Below, piece after piece: positions 17,591 to 25,949 of a stretch of 64,000 bases of DNA (the first letter of the stretch is position 1; each line of letters begins with the position of its first letter). This DNA is from JBLIRR01 sp049472395 (GTDB lineage Bacteria; SZUA-182; DTGQ01; JBLIRR01), in assembly GCA_049472395.1 (NCBI GenBank), contig JBLIRR010000014.1, positions 77,532 through 141,531 of the forward strand, written 5' to 3'. The notes below the pieces were generated by a model. That model did no database searches. It was not told the DNA's origin and saw only the letters and a program-made list of their open reading frames with translations. A program made the position numbers and the translations under genes.

Positions 17591-17637
17591 ATATTGACCT
17601 ATAAAAATAAAACCTGAAGATTGAAAGGCTATAAAAG

Positions 17638-18531
17638 ATGGGAGACATAATAGCTTATAATGAATTGGCAGGGAAGATTAGACAGCTTCTTGAAAGGAAA
17701 GAATGCAAACTGGTTATAGGGTACAGGGCAAAAAGAGAGGTTGTTGTTTCTCCTTTTTTGTTGAAAGAGCCGGAGCTGGCTGAACAATTAGTATGGAATA
17801 CTCGCTGTATCTTTAACCTGGCAACATATCTGACGAGAGAACCAGCAAAGCAGTCTAAACGAGTTGCAATCATGGCCAAACCATGTGATTTGAGGGCGAT
17901 TAATGTCTTAATTCAAGAAAACCAAGCAAAAAGAGAGGATCTATTTATTATAGGTCTACAATGCAAAGGAGTTACCTACGATCGTACGGATCCTGGTGAA
18001 ATGGCGCTTAAGTGTATTTCATGTCCTGATAGGGATCGTGAATCTAATGTCTTGGGCATGGCTGATCTTATCGTCCATGATCAGGAAGGAACTGTGCCGA
18101 AATGTGAAAATGATAAAATAAATGAAATGCTTGAAAAGCTTGCCGGAATGGATCAGAAAAGCCGCTGGCGGTTCTGGCAAGAGGAATTTAAGAAATGTAT
18201 TCGTTGCTATGCATGCCGTTTGATATGCCCGGCATGTTATTGTGAACGATGTGTAGCAGAGATGAGTCAGCCGCAATGGATTGAAAAAAGCGCTCATCTT
18301 AAAGGGAATTTTATATATCATCTCACCCGTGCCTTTCATATGAGTGGCAGATGTGTGGGGTGTGGGGAATGCATGAGAGCATGCCCTATGCACATTCCGC
18401 TGCTTGTGTTATATAAGGGCATGAACCAGAAAGTCAAAGAGCTTTTTGACTATATCCCCGGCAATGATTCTGATCAGGAACCAGTGCTTAGTCAGTTTGG
18501 GTTGGATGATGAGGATTCATTTATTAAATAA
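17638..18531 (+). CDS. flxC: Flx iron-sulfur subunit (FlxC-like, dicluster ferredoxin domain)
   Basis: 297 residues. The N-terminal half (KRVAIMAKPCDLRAINVLIQ, FIIGLQCKGV) resembles the F420-hydrogenase/dehydrogenase beta-subunit type fold, with CISCPDRD in a loop. The C-terminal half has a dense cysteine cluster CIRCYACRLICPACYCERC near residue 186 and a ferredoxin motif CVGCGECMRACPMHIP. The dense first cluster may hold more than a plain cubane. The name follows gene order: hdrCBA-flxDCBA is the mirror of the flxABCD-hdrABC order known from Desulfovibrio. The symbol is therefore positional as much as similarity-based. Confidence 0.75.
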   Translation: MGDIIAYNELAGKIRQLLERKECKLVIGYRAKREVVVSPFLLKEPELAEQLVWNTRCIFNLATYLTREPAKQSKRVAIMAKPCDLRAINVLIQENQAKREDLFIIGLQCKGVTYDRTDPGEMALKCISCPDRDRESNVLGMADLIVHDQEGTVPKCENDKINEMLEKLAGMDQKSRWRFWQEEFKKCIRCYACRLICPACYCERCVAEMSQPQWIEKSAHLKGNFIYHLTRAFHMSGRCVGCGECMRACPMHIPLLVLYKGMNQKVKELFDYIPGNDSDQEPVLSQFGLDDEDSFIK

Positions 18532-18548
18532 GATAGAGGATCAAGGAA

Positions 18549-19613
18549 ATGTATAAGGTTATAGAAAGGAAGAAATTAAATAAGATTATTTGCCATCTTA
18601 TGAAGGATCATCTTGTTATTGCACCGATAAAGCCAAAGGGAAAAGAGAAAACTATCCAAGACATTACTGATCCGGAACAGATTGATTGGGGAAAGGGCAA
18701 TAGCCCTATTTCACCAAAGCACTTGTTCTTCCCGCAATCAGAGGTTCTTTTTTCTTTTACGCGTAAAAAGAATGATGTCATAATAAAAGGAATCGGTAAT
18801 CATAATAAAAGCCGTATTCTCATTGGGATAAGATCCTGTGATGCAGCTGCCATGACATTGATGGATAATGTATTTGGGGGTGATTATAAGGATCACCTAT
18901 TTTTGGCCTTTCGAAAAAAGACGTTTGTGATAAGTCTTGCATGCAATGAACCGGAAGATTTATGCTTTTGTACATCGGTGGATTTGTCCCCGTTTAGCGA
19001 AAAAGGAAGTGATATTCTTCTTTGTGATATAGGGGATGGAAAATTCTTTGCGCATATAATAACCGAGGCTGCAGAGGAGTTTTATTTACAGTTTAAAGAT
19101 AAATTTCTGGAACCCACTCAGAATGATATTCAAGAAAGGGAACGAAGATGCGAGCGTGCGTTGGGGAAACTAACTCAGTATTTTCCTGTGAAGGATATCA
19201 AGGCGTGGCTGGATAATAATTTTGATTCTCCTTTATGGAAGATTTTGGCACCCGAGTGTATAGGATGCGGAACATGCACTTTTTTGTGCCCCACGTGCCA
19301 CTGTTTTGATATTGTGGATGAATCCCAGGCGTATATGGGAGAGAGAAGAAAAAACTGGGACTCCTGTGCTTTTGAGCATTTCACCCAAATGCAGGCTCAT
19401 CAACCGAGGCCATTTCAATGGCAAAGATTCAGACAGAGAATAATGCATAAATTAAAATATTTTGTCGATCGATTTTCTGAAGTTGCCTGTGTCGGGTGTG
19501 GAAGATGCCGGGCTAAGTGCCCTGTAAATATAGACATTATCGATGTAATAAGGCGTATTGAGCAGGAGAATAGATCTGATGATTCGGTTCATAAGGAGAG
19601 GTTAGCGTTATGA
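18549..19613 (+). CDS. flxB: Flx iron-sulfur subunit (FlxB-like, AsrA/HydB family)
   Basis: 354 residues. GIRSCDAAAM and SLACNEPEDLCFCTS belong to the AsrA/sulfhydrogenase-beta type family. Two ferredoxin motifs follow: CIGCGTCTFLCPTCHCFDI near residue 238 and CVGCGRCRAKCPVNIDI near residue 316. It passes electrons from the flavin subunit FlxA towards FlxC/HdrA (family knowledge). Its stop overlaps the start of the next gene (TTATGA at 19608-19613). Confidence 0.82.
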   Translation: MYKVIERKKLNKIICHLMKDHLVIAPIKPKGKEKTIQDITDPEQIDWGKGNSPISPKHLFFPQSEVLFSFTRKKNDVIIKGIGNHNKSRILIGIRSCDAAAMTLMDNVFGGDYKDHLFLAFRKKTFVISLACNEPEDLCFCTSVDLSPFSEKGSDILLCDIGDGKFFAHIITEAAEEFYLQFKDKFLEPTQNDIQERERRCERALGKLTQYFPVKDIKAWLDNNFDSPLWKILAPECIGCGTCTFLCPTCHCFDIVDESQAYMGERRKNWDSCAFEHFTQMQAHQPRPFQWQRFRQRIMHKLKYFVDRFSEVACVGCGRCRAKCPVNIDIIDVIRRIEQENRSDDSVHKERLAL

Positions 19614-20443
19614 ATAATATCTATCAACCATATAAGATGAAAATTGTGAGCGTCAAGGATGAAACTCAAGATGTGAAGACATTCAGACTTGCCTTTGATG
19701 ATCCGGTAATTGGAGAAGGCTTCTCTTTCCGAGCAGGACAGTTTGGCGAATTTTCTGTGTTTGGTGAGGGAGAAGCTACATTCTGTATTTCTTCTTCACC
19801 GACCAGAAGGGGTTATATAGAGTGTAGTGTTAAGTCAATAGGAAAAGTAACTGAAGAGCTCCACAAGATGAGTGTGGGGGATATAATAGGTTTCCGGGGG
19901 CCTTATGGCAATTTTTTCCCTATAGAAAAAATGTATAAGCGGGATCTTATTTTCATAGGTGGTGGCATCGGTCTTGCACCTTTACGGTCTTTAATTTGGA
20001 ATTGCCTTGATGAGAGGGAAAAATATGGGGCCATCACAATACTCTATGGAGCACGGAGTGTCGCTGATTTGGTCTATAAGGATGAACTTGCCGAGTGGGA
20101 AAGAAGAGAGGATATTACATTTATTAAGACTGTTGATCCCGGCGGAGAAACGGAGGACTGGGATGGAAGTGTGGGCTTTGTCCCGACCGTTATGCGGGAG
20201 TTGGACCTTCGACCTGAGACGAGTTACAGTATCGTATGCGGGCCCCCTATAATGATCAAGTTTGTTATTCAAGGGCTTAATTTTATGGGTTTTTCCCCGG
20301 AGCAGATCATAACAACACTGGAGATGAAGATGAAATGCGGGTTGGGTAAATGCGGAAGGTGTAATATTGGGAATAAATATGTATGCAAGGATGGTCCTGT
20401 GTTTAATTTTGCTCAGATCGAACAATTCCCTAAAGAGTTTTAA
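19610..20443 (+). CDS. flxA: Flx NAD(P)H-binding flavin subunit (AsrB/HydG-like)
   Basis: 277 residues. Order: FAD-binding barrel (FRAGQFGEFSVFGEG, FCISSSPTRRG), NAD(P) Rossmann domain with IGGGIGLAPLRSL near residue 106, and a C-terminal [2Fe-2S] motif KCGLGKCGRCNIGNKYVC. This is the ferredoxin-NADP reductase-like gamma-subunit family. It is the entry point for NAD(P)H in Flx-Hdr complexes. It is the last enzyme gene of the operon before the two-component genes. Confidence 0.86.
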   Translation: MNNIYQPYKMKIVSVKDETQDVKTFRLAFDDPVIGEGFSFRAGQFGEFSVFGEGEATFCISSSPTRRGYIECSVKSIGKVTEELHKMSVGDIIGFRGPYGNFFPIEKMYKRDLIFIGGGIGLAPLRSLIWNCLDEREKYGAITILYGARSVADLVYKDELAEWERREDITFIKTVDPGGETEDWDGSVGFVPTVMRELDLRPETSYSIVCGPPIMIKFVIQGLNFMGFSPEQIITTLEMKMKCGLGKCGRCNIGNKYVCKDGPVFNFAQIEQFPKEF

Positions 20444-20475
20444 CCATTAATCATTATATGGAGGAAGATCAAAAA

Positions 20476-20874
20476 ATGAGCAGTGAAGGTAAAAAAATAC
20501 TTATTATCGATGATGATGAAGATCTCGTGGAAGCTAATAAGATCGTTTTAGAAGCATATTCCTATGAAGTTGTCTGTGCGTATAATGGTAAAGATGGATT
20601 TGACCTTGCTCTCAAAGAGAAACCTGATTTGATTATGCTGGATGTATCCATGGAGAAAAAGGATGAAGGATTTTATGTGAGCCAGAAAATTCGACGGCAT
20701 CCGGAAATCGGTAATACGCCGATATTGATGATTTCAGCCATACACCAGATGACGAAACTGAGGTTTTCCCCAGAAACGGATAAGGAGTATCTTCCGGTAA
20801 ATGAATTTATTGATAAACCCATTGATCCAGCCAGGTTAATAGAACTAGTGAAGAAATGGGTGCGAGATAACTAA
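20476..20874 (+). CDS. Single-domain response regulator (CheY-like)
   Basis: 132 residues from ATG 20476. It has the acidic pocket IIDDDEDL, phospho-acceptor Asp in LIMLDVSMEKKDEG and Lys in FIDKPIDP. No output domain follows, so it must act by protein contact or by relay. An ATG at 20458 in the same frame precedes GGAGGAA, which then serves as ribosome binding site for 20476; the inner start is preferred. It lies between flxA and the haem sensor kinase, which is its probable partner. Confidence 0.87.
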   Translation: MSSEGKKILIIDDDEDLVEANKIVLEAYSYEVVCAYNGKDGFDLALKEKPDLIMLDVSMEKKDEGFYVSQKIRRHPEIGNTPILMISAIHQMTKLRFSPETDKEYLPVNEFIDKPIDPARLIELVKKWVRDN

Positions 20875-20896
20875 TTTTTTATATGAGGTCCCGGCA

Positions 20897-22561
20897 ATGC
20901 GCTTATTATTTAGGTGGGTGAATACTATAAAAAAGAGCCTAGGCTTTAGACTTATTCTTATGGCAATATTCGCGTTATCTATTGTTGAACTTGTTTTTTA
21001 CCATCATTTCAAAGCGGACAAAGAATTAATCGTGGCGCAAATGAAACTCGAGGCATATAGATTAAATGACGTTCTTTTAAGAGGAATCTTAACTGATATG
21101 ATAGAGTACCGGAAACATAGCCTGCAAGAGACTCTCGAGCTTATAGGGCAGCGGGAGGATGTCCTTAAGGTAAGAGTTATTGAACAGGGACGAATCAAGA
21201 TTTCATCTGATAAAAGCGAGATAGATATGGAGATCGATCAAAAAGAGGAAGCATGTTATGATTGTCATAAAGGAGATTATATAAAGCCGCTTACTATGCT
21301 GCGTCACAGACTTTTTAAAGACCAGGCGGGTAATGGCTATCTGGGAGTCGTCAATCCTATCTATAAGCAAAAGATATGCGAGGAGTGCCATAAAGAAGAT
21401 ACCAATGTCTTAGGAGTGCTCGATATCGTTTTATCAACCGATAAAGTTGACAGGCAATTGCAAGCACATCTTCGCAAATCTATTATTATTATTATTACGG
21501 TGCTCTTTTTTCTCGCGTGTGGGATGGGGGTCTTTATTGTTGTGGGAATAAATAGACCCATTAAGAAATTGATCGAGGGCACACAACATATCATGAATAA
21601 TGACTTTGACTATCATATTGATATAGATTCCGATGATGAAATAGGAGTTCTGGCGCGGTCTTTTAACTCGATGACCGACCAACTCAAAAATTTTAAAGAG
21701 GAAATTCGGAAATGGAATAATGAGCTTGAGCAGAGAATTCATCTGGCCACGACCAAATTACAAGATACCAATATGAAACTTGAGATAGCGAATAATAAAC
21801 TGCGGGAATCTGATAATAAAAAATCAGAGGTGGTTATGACGGTTGCTCATGATCTGAAAGCTCCTCTTGCGGCCATAAATAATTGTCTGCGGGTTGTCTT
21901 GCAGGGATATCTAAAAGGGGATAGGGGAAAAGAACAAGAGATGATCAAAAGGGCTGATAACAGAGTAAATGAAATGGTGCAATTTGTCAAAGAACTGCTT
22001 GATTTCTCAAGAATGGAGAATGAAGCAAAACATATGAGCACGATTAATCTGTCATCTATAATTCGTGAAGTGATTGATATATATACGCATAGCGCAAAAG
22101 AGAAGGGCCTTTCCCTTATTGTGGAAGATTTGCCCCAGATCAATATACACGGTAACAGAGAACTTCTCAGTAGTGTGTTCAGGAATCTCGTGGGTAATGC
22201 TATAAAATATAATTCATCAAATACCCATGTGTGGATAAAGATAGATATCAATGATGAAGATGTAAAGATTCAGGTAGGGGATAATGGAATTGGCATGCCA
22301 GAGGATGAGGTGCCCTATATTTTTGATATGCTTTTCCGCTGTTCCCAGACAAAGCGCAACAAGCAAGAGGGCAACGGCCTCGGCCTTTCTATAGTAAAAA
22401 AAGCCATAGAGCTTCATGAGGGCAACATACATGTGAAAAGCAAAGAGAATGAGGGCACTGTTTTCTTCATTACCTTTCCTCTGTCGCGATTACGGGAAGA
22501 AGACTCAATGGGGGATGAAATCTTGACAGCCTGCAATGCGTCGGTTAAAATATCTCTCTAA
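20897..22561 (+). CDS. Membrane sensor histidine kinase with two c-type haem motifs in the sensor domain
   Basis: 554 residues. TM1 (LILMAIFALSIVELVFYHHF) and TM2 (IIIIITVLFFLACGMGVFIVV, near 195) enclose an extracytoplasmic domain with two haem motifs, CYDCH at residue 120 and CEECH at residue 161. HAMP (INRPIKKLIEGTQHI), coiled coil, HisKA with VAHDLKAPL (His 318), N box NLVGNAIKYN, and DNGIGMPED / GNGLGLSIV follow. The haem-bearing outer domain suggests redox, oxygen, NO or electron-flow sensing. It is placed directly behind the Flx-Hdr genes and the CheY-like regulator, likely cotranscribed. Ribosome binding site GAGGT. Confidence 0.9.
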   Translation: MRLLFRWVNTIKKSLGFRLILMAIFALSIVELVFYHHFKADKELIVAQMKLEAYRLNDVLLRGILTDMIEYRKHSLQETLELIGQREDVLKVRVIEQGRIKISSDKSEIDMEIDQKEEACYDCHKGDYIKPLTMLRHRLFKDQAGNGYLGVVNPIYKQKICEECHKEDTNVLGVLDIVLSTDKVDRQLQAHLRKSIIIIITVLFFLACGMGVFIVVGINRPIKKLIEGTQHIMNNDFDYHIDIDSDDEIGVLARSFNSMTDQLKNFKEEIRKWNNELEQRIHLATTKLQDTNMKLEIANNKLRESDNKKSEVVMTVAHDLKAPLAAINNCLRVVLQGYLKGDRGKEQEMIKRADNRVNEMVQFVKELLDFSRMENEAKHMSTINLSSIIREVIDIYTHSAKEKGLSLIVEDLPQINIHGNRELLSSVFRNLVGNAIKYNSSNTHVWIKIDINDEDVKIQVGDNGIGMPEDEVPYIFDMLFRCSQTKRNKQEGNGLGLSIVKKAIELHEGNIHVKSKENEGTVFFITFPLSRLREEDSMGDEILTACNASVKISL

Positions 22562-22585
22562 GCACATAGGAACATAAGCAAGTTA

Positions 22586-22643
22586 GCAATTCTAATTCTT
22601 TGATACATTACATGAGTGATACAACTGTCAAAATGAGAATTGC
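22586..22643. repeat. Imperfect inverted repeat containing CAAAATGAGAATTGC, copy 2
   Basis: GCAATTCTAATTCTTTGA (22586-22603) and TCAAAATGAGAATTGC (22628-22643) are inverted copies with one mismatch and a two-base gap. The right arm repeats the motif seen at 3490-3504. It could be an operator before the HIT gene or a transcript hairpin after the kinase gene. Confidence 0.5.
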
Positions 22644-22690
22644 AAAGGAGTGAGGACTCTACTAATCAAGGAAAGGAGAATGGAAAATAA

Positions 22691-23035
22691 ATGGATGAGT
22701 GTATCTTCTGCAAGATTGTTGAGAAAAGCTTGCCCGCAAAGATAGTGTGTGAAGATGATCGGATAATTGCCTTTGAAGATATTTCCCCCAAAGCGCCGCT
22801 TCATGTCTTAATCATTCCCAAAAAACATATATCAACGCTTTTTGATGTGGAAGAGAAAGACAATGAGCTTATAGGGCACATGGTGTATGTTGCCAAGAAA
22901 ATTGCTCAGGATAAAGGCTATTTCGAGAAAGGCTATCGTGTGGTAATGAATTGTAAAAGTGATGGGGGACAGCTTGTATTTCATATTCATCTGCATCTTC
23001 TCGCGGGACGAACGTTTGAGTGGCCGCCAGGTTAG
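22691..23035 (+). CDS. hinT: HIT-family nucleotide hydrolase (HinT-like)
   Basis: 114 residues, the usual size. It begins DECIFCKIVEKSLPAKIV and has the catalytic histidine triad HIHLHLLAGR near the end; PLHVLIIPKKHI is also typical. The family hydrolyses adenosine phosphoramidates and acyl-adenylates in the cytosol. It lies alone, 130 bases after the kinase gene, with AAGGAGAA upstream. Confidence 0.92.
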   Translation: MDECIFCKIVEKSLPAKIVCEDDRIIAFEDISPKAPLHVLIIPKKHISTLFDVEEKDNELIGHMVYVAKKIAQDKGYFEKGYRVVMNCKSDGGQLVFHIHLHLLAGRTFEWPPG

Positions 23036-23151
23036 CAAAGCTCCGCCATCGATCACAGCAATTCATTATGGCCAATTGTTTTATTGGCCAGTGATTCCTG
23101 CTATTCATTTCGCTCAACGCTCAGCTTTTAAAAATCTCTAAGCTATATAGG

Positions 23152-23209
23152 GGACACAGAGATCACAGAGGGAGTATGAATCTCCATGTCCTCTGTGCTC
23201 TCTGTGGTG
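23152..23209. repeat. CACAGAG-type dispersed repeat, hairpin form (copy 2)
   Basis: GGACACAGAGATCACAGAGG (left arm) is mirrored by CCTCTGTGCTCTCTGTGG (right arm) with one mismatch over about 17 paired bases. The sequence is related to 9203-9230. The gap 23036-23496 otherwise holds the promoter below and no gene. Confidence 0.6.
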
Positions 23210-23302
23210 AATTTAAAAAGCTTACATTATGGCCTTGCTGGGAAAAGTTAATTGCATAGGATAACTTTTTTATGCGATTGCCCTGGGGGTTAAATATTTC
23301 TC

Positions 23303-23331
23303 TTGACAAAAGTAAGGGATCTACGTATACT
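23303..23331 (+). promoter_or_regulatory. Consensus sigma-70 promoter of the radical SAM gene
   Basis: TTGACA (23303-23308), 17 bases, TATACT (23326-23331). It is 160 bases upstream of ATG 23497, so the gene is transcribed alone with a leader of about 155 bases. Confidence 0.72.
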
Positions 23332-23496
23332 ATTTTTACAAGAAAGCAAATTTTGATAAAATAACCCATAATCAGATCAATCTTATATTTAGGTTATATG
23401 CTGGTGTCAACAGGATGATTTCTGCTATCGGTCTGCAAATTTTGCGCAGGACGGTTTATAGACATATGGGTTGAGTTCAACCGGAGCGAAGAGGGG

Positions 23497-24924
23497 ATGG
23501 GTATGAAGTTTAATAGAGTGTTACTGGTAAATCCTTGGTTGCACGTCGAATGGCCGGGACTCACGCCGACAATCGGTCAGGGATACCTGGCGGAAACGCT
23601 GCACAAGGAAAACATCGGCTATGATATCTTGGACATGAGTCTTGGATACGGCTTCAAACATCTGAAACGTAAATTGGATGATTTCCAGCCTGACCTCGTT
23701 GGGCTGAGCTTGATTACAGTGGATTATCGTCGGCTGTACAGTATGCTGGAAGATGTCAAGAAATACCACTCCAAAGCAAAAATTATAGTCGGCGGTCCTC
23801 ACGTGACTATTTTCAATCATAAGGTCCTGGAAGAATGTCCCGCTATCGATTACGGCGTCACACGGGAAGGTGAAAGCACACTTGTCGAGTTGTGCCGTGG
23901 TGACCTGCCGGAAAAGGACATCATGGGACTTATCTTTCGTGAAAACGGCAGCATCGTTTACACAGGAGACAGAGAGTTCCCTCCCGACCTGGACCAGATT
24001 CCCTGGCCCCGTTACGAAAAATTTGAATTGAACAAATATTTCCGGGAAATGAGTATCCACACTAGCCGGGGTTGTCCTTACCAGTGTATCTTCTGCGCTC
24101 GTCACGCTCTAACCCCCAATTTTCGGGCAAGGAGTCCGGAACATGTCGGTGACGAGTTGGAATACTGGTACCGGAAAGGCTACCGCAAATTCAACATAGA
24201 AGACGATAATTTTAATCTTGTCAAAGACCGGGTCTATAAAATTTGTGATGAAATTGAGAAGCGACAACTGAATGGCATGCTGCTACGCTGTTCAAACGGT
24301 ATCCGCGCCGACCGGGCGGACCGGGAAATGCTGGCCAGGATGAGGGAAGTCGGCTTTCGGTATCTTGCCTTCGGGGTAGATGCCGGTAACGACCGTATGT
24401 TGAAGGTCGTTAAAAAAGGTGAAAAGATGGATGACATCGAGACTGCTATCCGAAATGCCTGTGAGTTAGGATATGGCGTTAAATTGTTTTTCATTATCGG
24501 AAATCCTACCGAGACGGCCGAAGATGTCGAGGACATGGTCAGGTTGACCCTGAGATACCCAGTCGAAGAAGTGCATTTCAATAATGTCCTTCCTTACCCA
24601 GGCACCGAGCTCTACGAATGGGTCAAGGAACATGACTATTTCCTGAGGGACCCTGAAGAGTTCCTCAATAGTGCCACGTTCTGGGAAAAGGAGCCGATTT
24701 TTGAAACACCGGAACTACCCAAAGCGGAACGTATGCGGCTAACGCGCTATCTGTATGGCATACGGAAACAGGTACACAAACGGGCCGTGCAGCGAATTCT
24801 CCATAAATACGGGCCTTTCGGCTGGCTGGCGAGTTACGTCGTGGCCAACGACTTCTTTGAAAAATTTTATTACAAAAGCCGATTCTGGCGTAATATCATC
24901 GAACGGTTCCGGTACCAAAACTGA
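23497..24924 (+). CDS. B12-binding-domain radical SAM protein
   Basis: 475 residues. The N-terminal B12-binding-like domain (LLVNPWLHVEW, PDLVGLSLITVDYRRL, KIIVGGPHVTI) is followed by the radical SAM motif CPYQCIFC at residues 193-200 and the TIM-barrel strands FNIEDDNFNL, YLAFGVDAGNDRML and LFFIIGNPTET. A basic C-terminal tail ends the protein. Such proteins methylate or rearrange lipids, cofactors or natural products; the substrate cannot be told. The gene is noticeably richer in G+C than both neighbours (line 24301-24360 is about two-thirds G+C) and has its own promoter, so recent acquisition is likely. The convergent TPR gene begins after 43 bases. Confidence 0.88.
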   Translation: MGMKFNRVLLVNPWLHVEWPGLTPTIGQGYLAETLHKENIGYDILDMSLGYGFKHLKRKLDDFQPDLVGLSLITVDYRRLYSMLEDVKKYHSKAKIIVGGPHVTIFNHKVLEECPAIDYGVTREGESTLVELCRGDLPEKDIMGLIFRENGSIVYTGDREFPPDLDQIPWPRYEKFELNKYFREMSIHTSRGCPYQCIFCARHALTPNFRARSPEHVGDELEYWYRKGYRKFNIEDDNFNLVKDRVYKICDEIEKRQLNGMLLRCSNGIRADRADREMLARMREVGFRYLAFGVDAGNDRMLKVVKKGEKMDDIETAIRNACELGYGVKLFFIIGNPTETAEDVEDMVRLTLRYPVEEVHFNNVLPYPGTELYEWVKEHDYFLRDPEEFLNSATFWEKEPIFETPELPKAERMRLTRYLYGIRKQVHKRAVQRILHKYGPFGWLASYVVANDFFEKFYYKSRFWRNIIERFRYQN

Positions 24925-24967
24925 AGTCTGTTTTCACATACAACATACGGTGAGGAAATTTCATTTT

Positions 24968-25879
24968 TTATTTCAGTTTGTATGATTGTGCTTTTTGATA
25001 ATAGTTCTGAGCCATAAGGCGTTGACCGGATGCACTGTAAAGAGAAGAGATATTCTCTAAATACATGACTATGGCATTTTTCTGCTTAAGCGTTGTAGCT
25101 ATCTCCAAGGCTTTTTTACAATATTCGATAGCCTGTCTATAGTGGCCGCCCGTGCCATAGGCCATGCCAATATTATTATAATCCATGGCCATATATGCCT
25201 CATTATTCGCCTCTTTATCTATCTTCAGTGCCTTTTTAAAATAGTCCACAGCCTTGCTATACTTTTTCCAATCTTTATAGACTGCACCGATGTTATTTAA
25301 GGCACTCCCGATCTTATCTTTCTGATTAAGATGTTCCGCAAGCGCTAATGCTTTTTTGAAATATTCAATCGCCTTGTCATAGTGCCCCCATTCTTTGTAA
25401 GTAAAACCTATTCTGTTAAGATCAGTGGCAATATTAGCCTTTGTGCCCAACTCTATATCAATGGAGAGTGCCCCCAAGTAATATTTTACCGCATGCGTGT
25501 ACTGACCGCATGCATTATACACGAATCCAATATTGTTTAGGTTAATAGCCATATCTCCACGCCGTCCCAATTCCTTATCAATGATGAGAGCTTTATTGAA
25601 ATAGTCCAATGCCTTTTTATAGTCCCGTGAGTTCTTATACGCCAAACCGAGCCAGGCATAGGTATACGCTAAATCTCCTTTTCTGCTCGGCCCTAGTTTT
25701 TTCTCAAGTTCTATTGCGTGAGAGAATTTTATAATCGCCTCTTTATACTTCTGCTCTTTATAAAGTGTTTTCCCCTCAAAGAAAAATCTGTCAGCTTCGG
25801 AATGTGGCGTGGCAGATACCAGAGAAGCAGAGAGTAGAGATATGAAAATTAAAATAAAAATGATACTTTTCTTTACCAT
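24968..25879 (-). CDS. Exported TPR-repeat protein
   Basis: 303 residues. Signal peptide MVKKSIIFILIFISLLSASL with VSA before TPHSEA. About six tetratricopeptide repeats of 40 residues follow, with the 40-residue spacing of the NB-ARC/kinesin-light-chain type (for example AINLNNIGFVYNACGQYTHA, SALNNIGAVYKDWKKYSKAV). No enzymatic domain. It should act as an extracytoplasmic scaffold. AAGGAGAGG supports the start. Confidence 0.87.
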   Translation of the reverse strand: MVKKSIIFILIFISLLSASLVSATPHSEADRFFFEGKTLYKEQKYKEAIIKFSHAIELEKKLGPSRKGDLAYTYAWLGLAYKNSRDYKKALDYFNKALIIDKELGRRGDMAINLNNIGFVYNACGQYTHAVKYYLGALSIDIELGTKANIATDLNRIGFTYKEWGHYDKAIEYFKKALALAEHLNQKDKIGSALNNIGAVYKDWKKYSKAVDYFKKALKIDKEANNEAYMAMDYNNIGMAYGTGGHYRQAIEYCKKALEIATTLKQKNAIVMYLENISSLYSASGQRLMAQNYYQKAQSYKLK

Positions 25880-25949
25880 ATCCTCTCCTTGTGAGCATTA
25901 CTCTTTTATGTCGGCATTTTGCGCTTTTTTGTTCCCCCTCTTGTGTACT

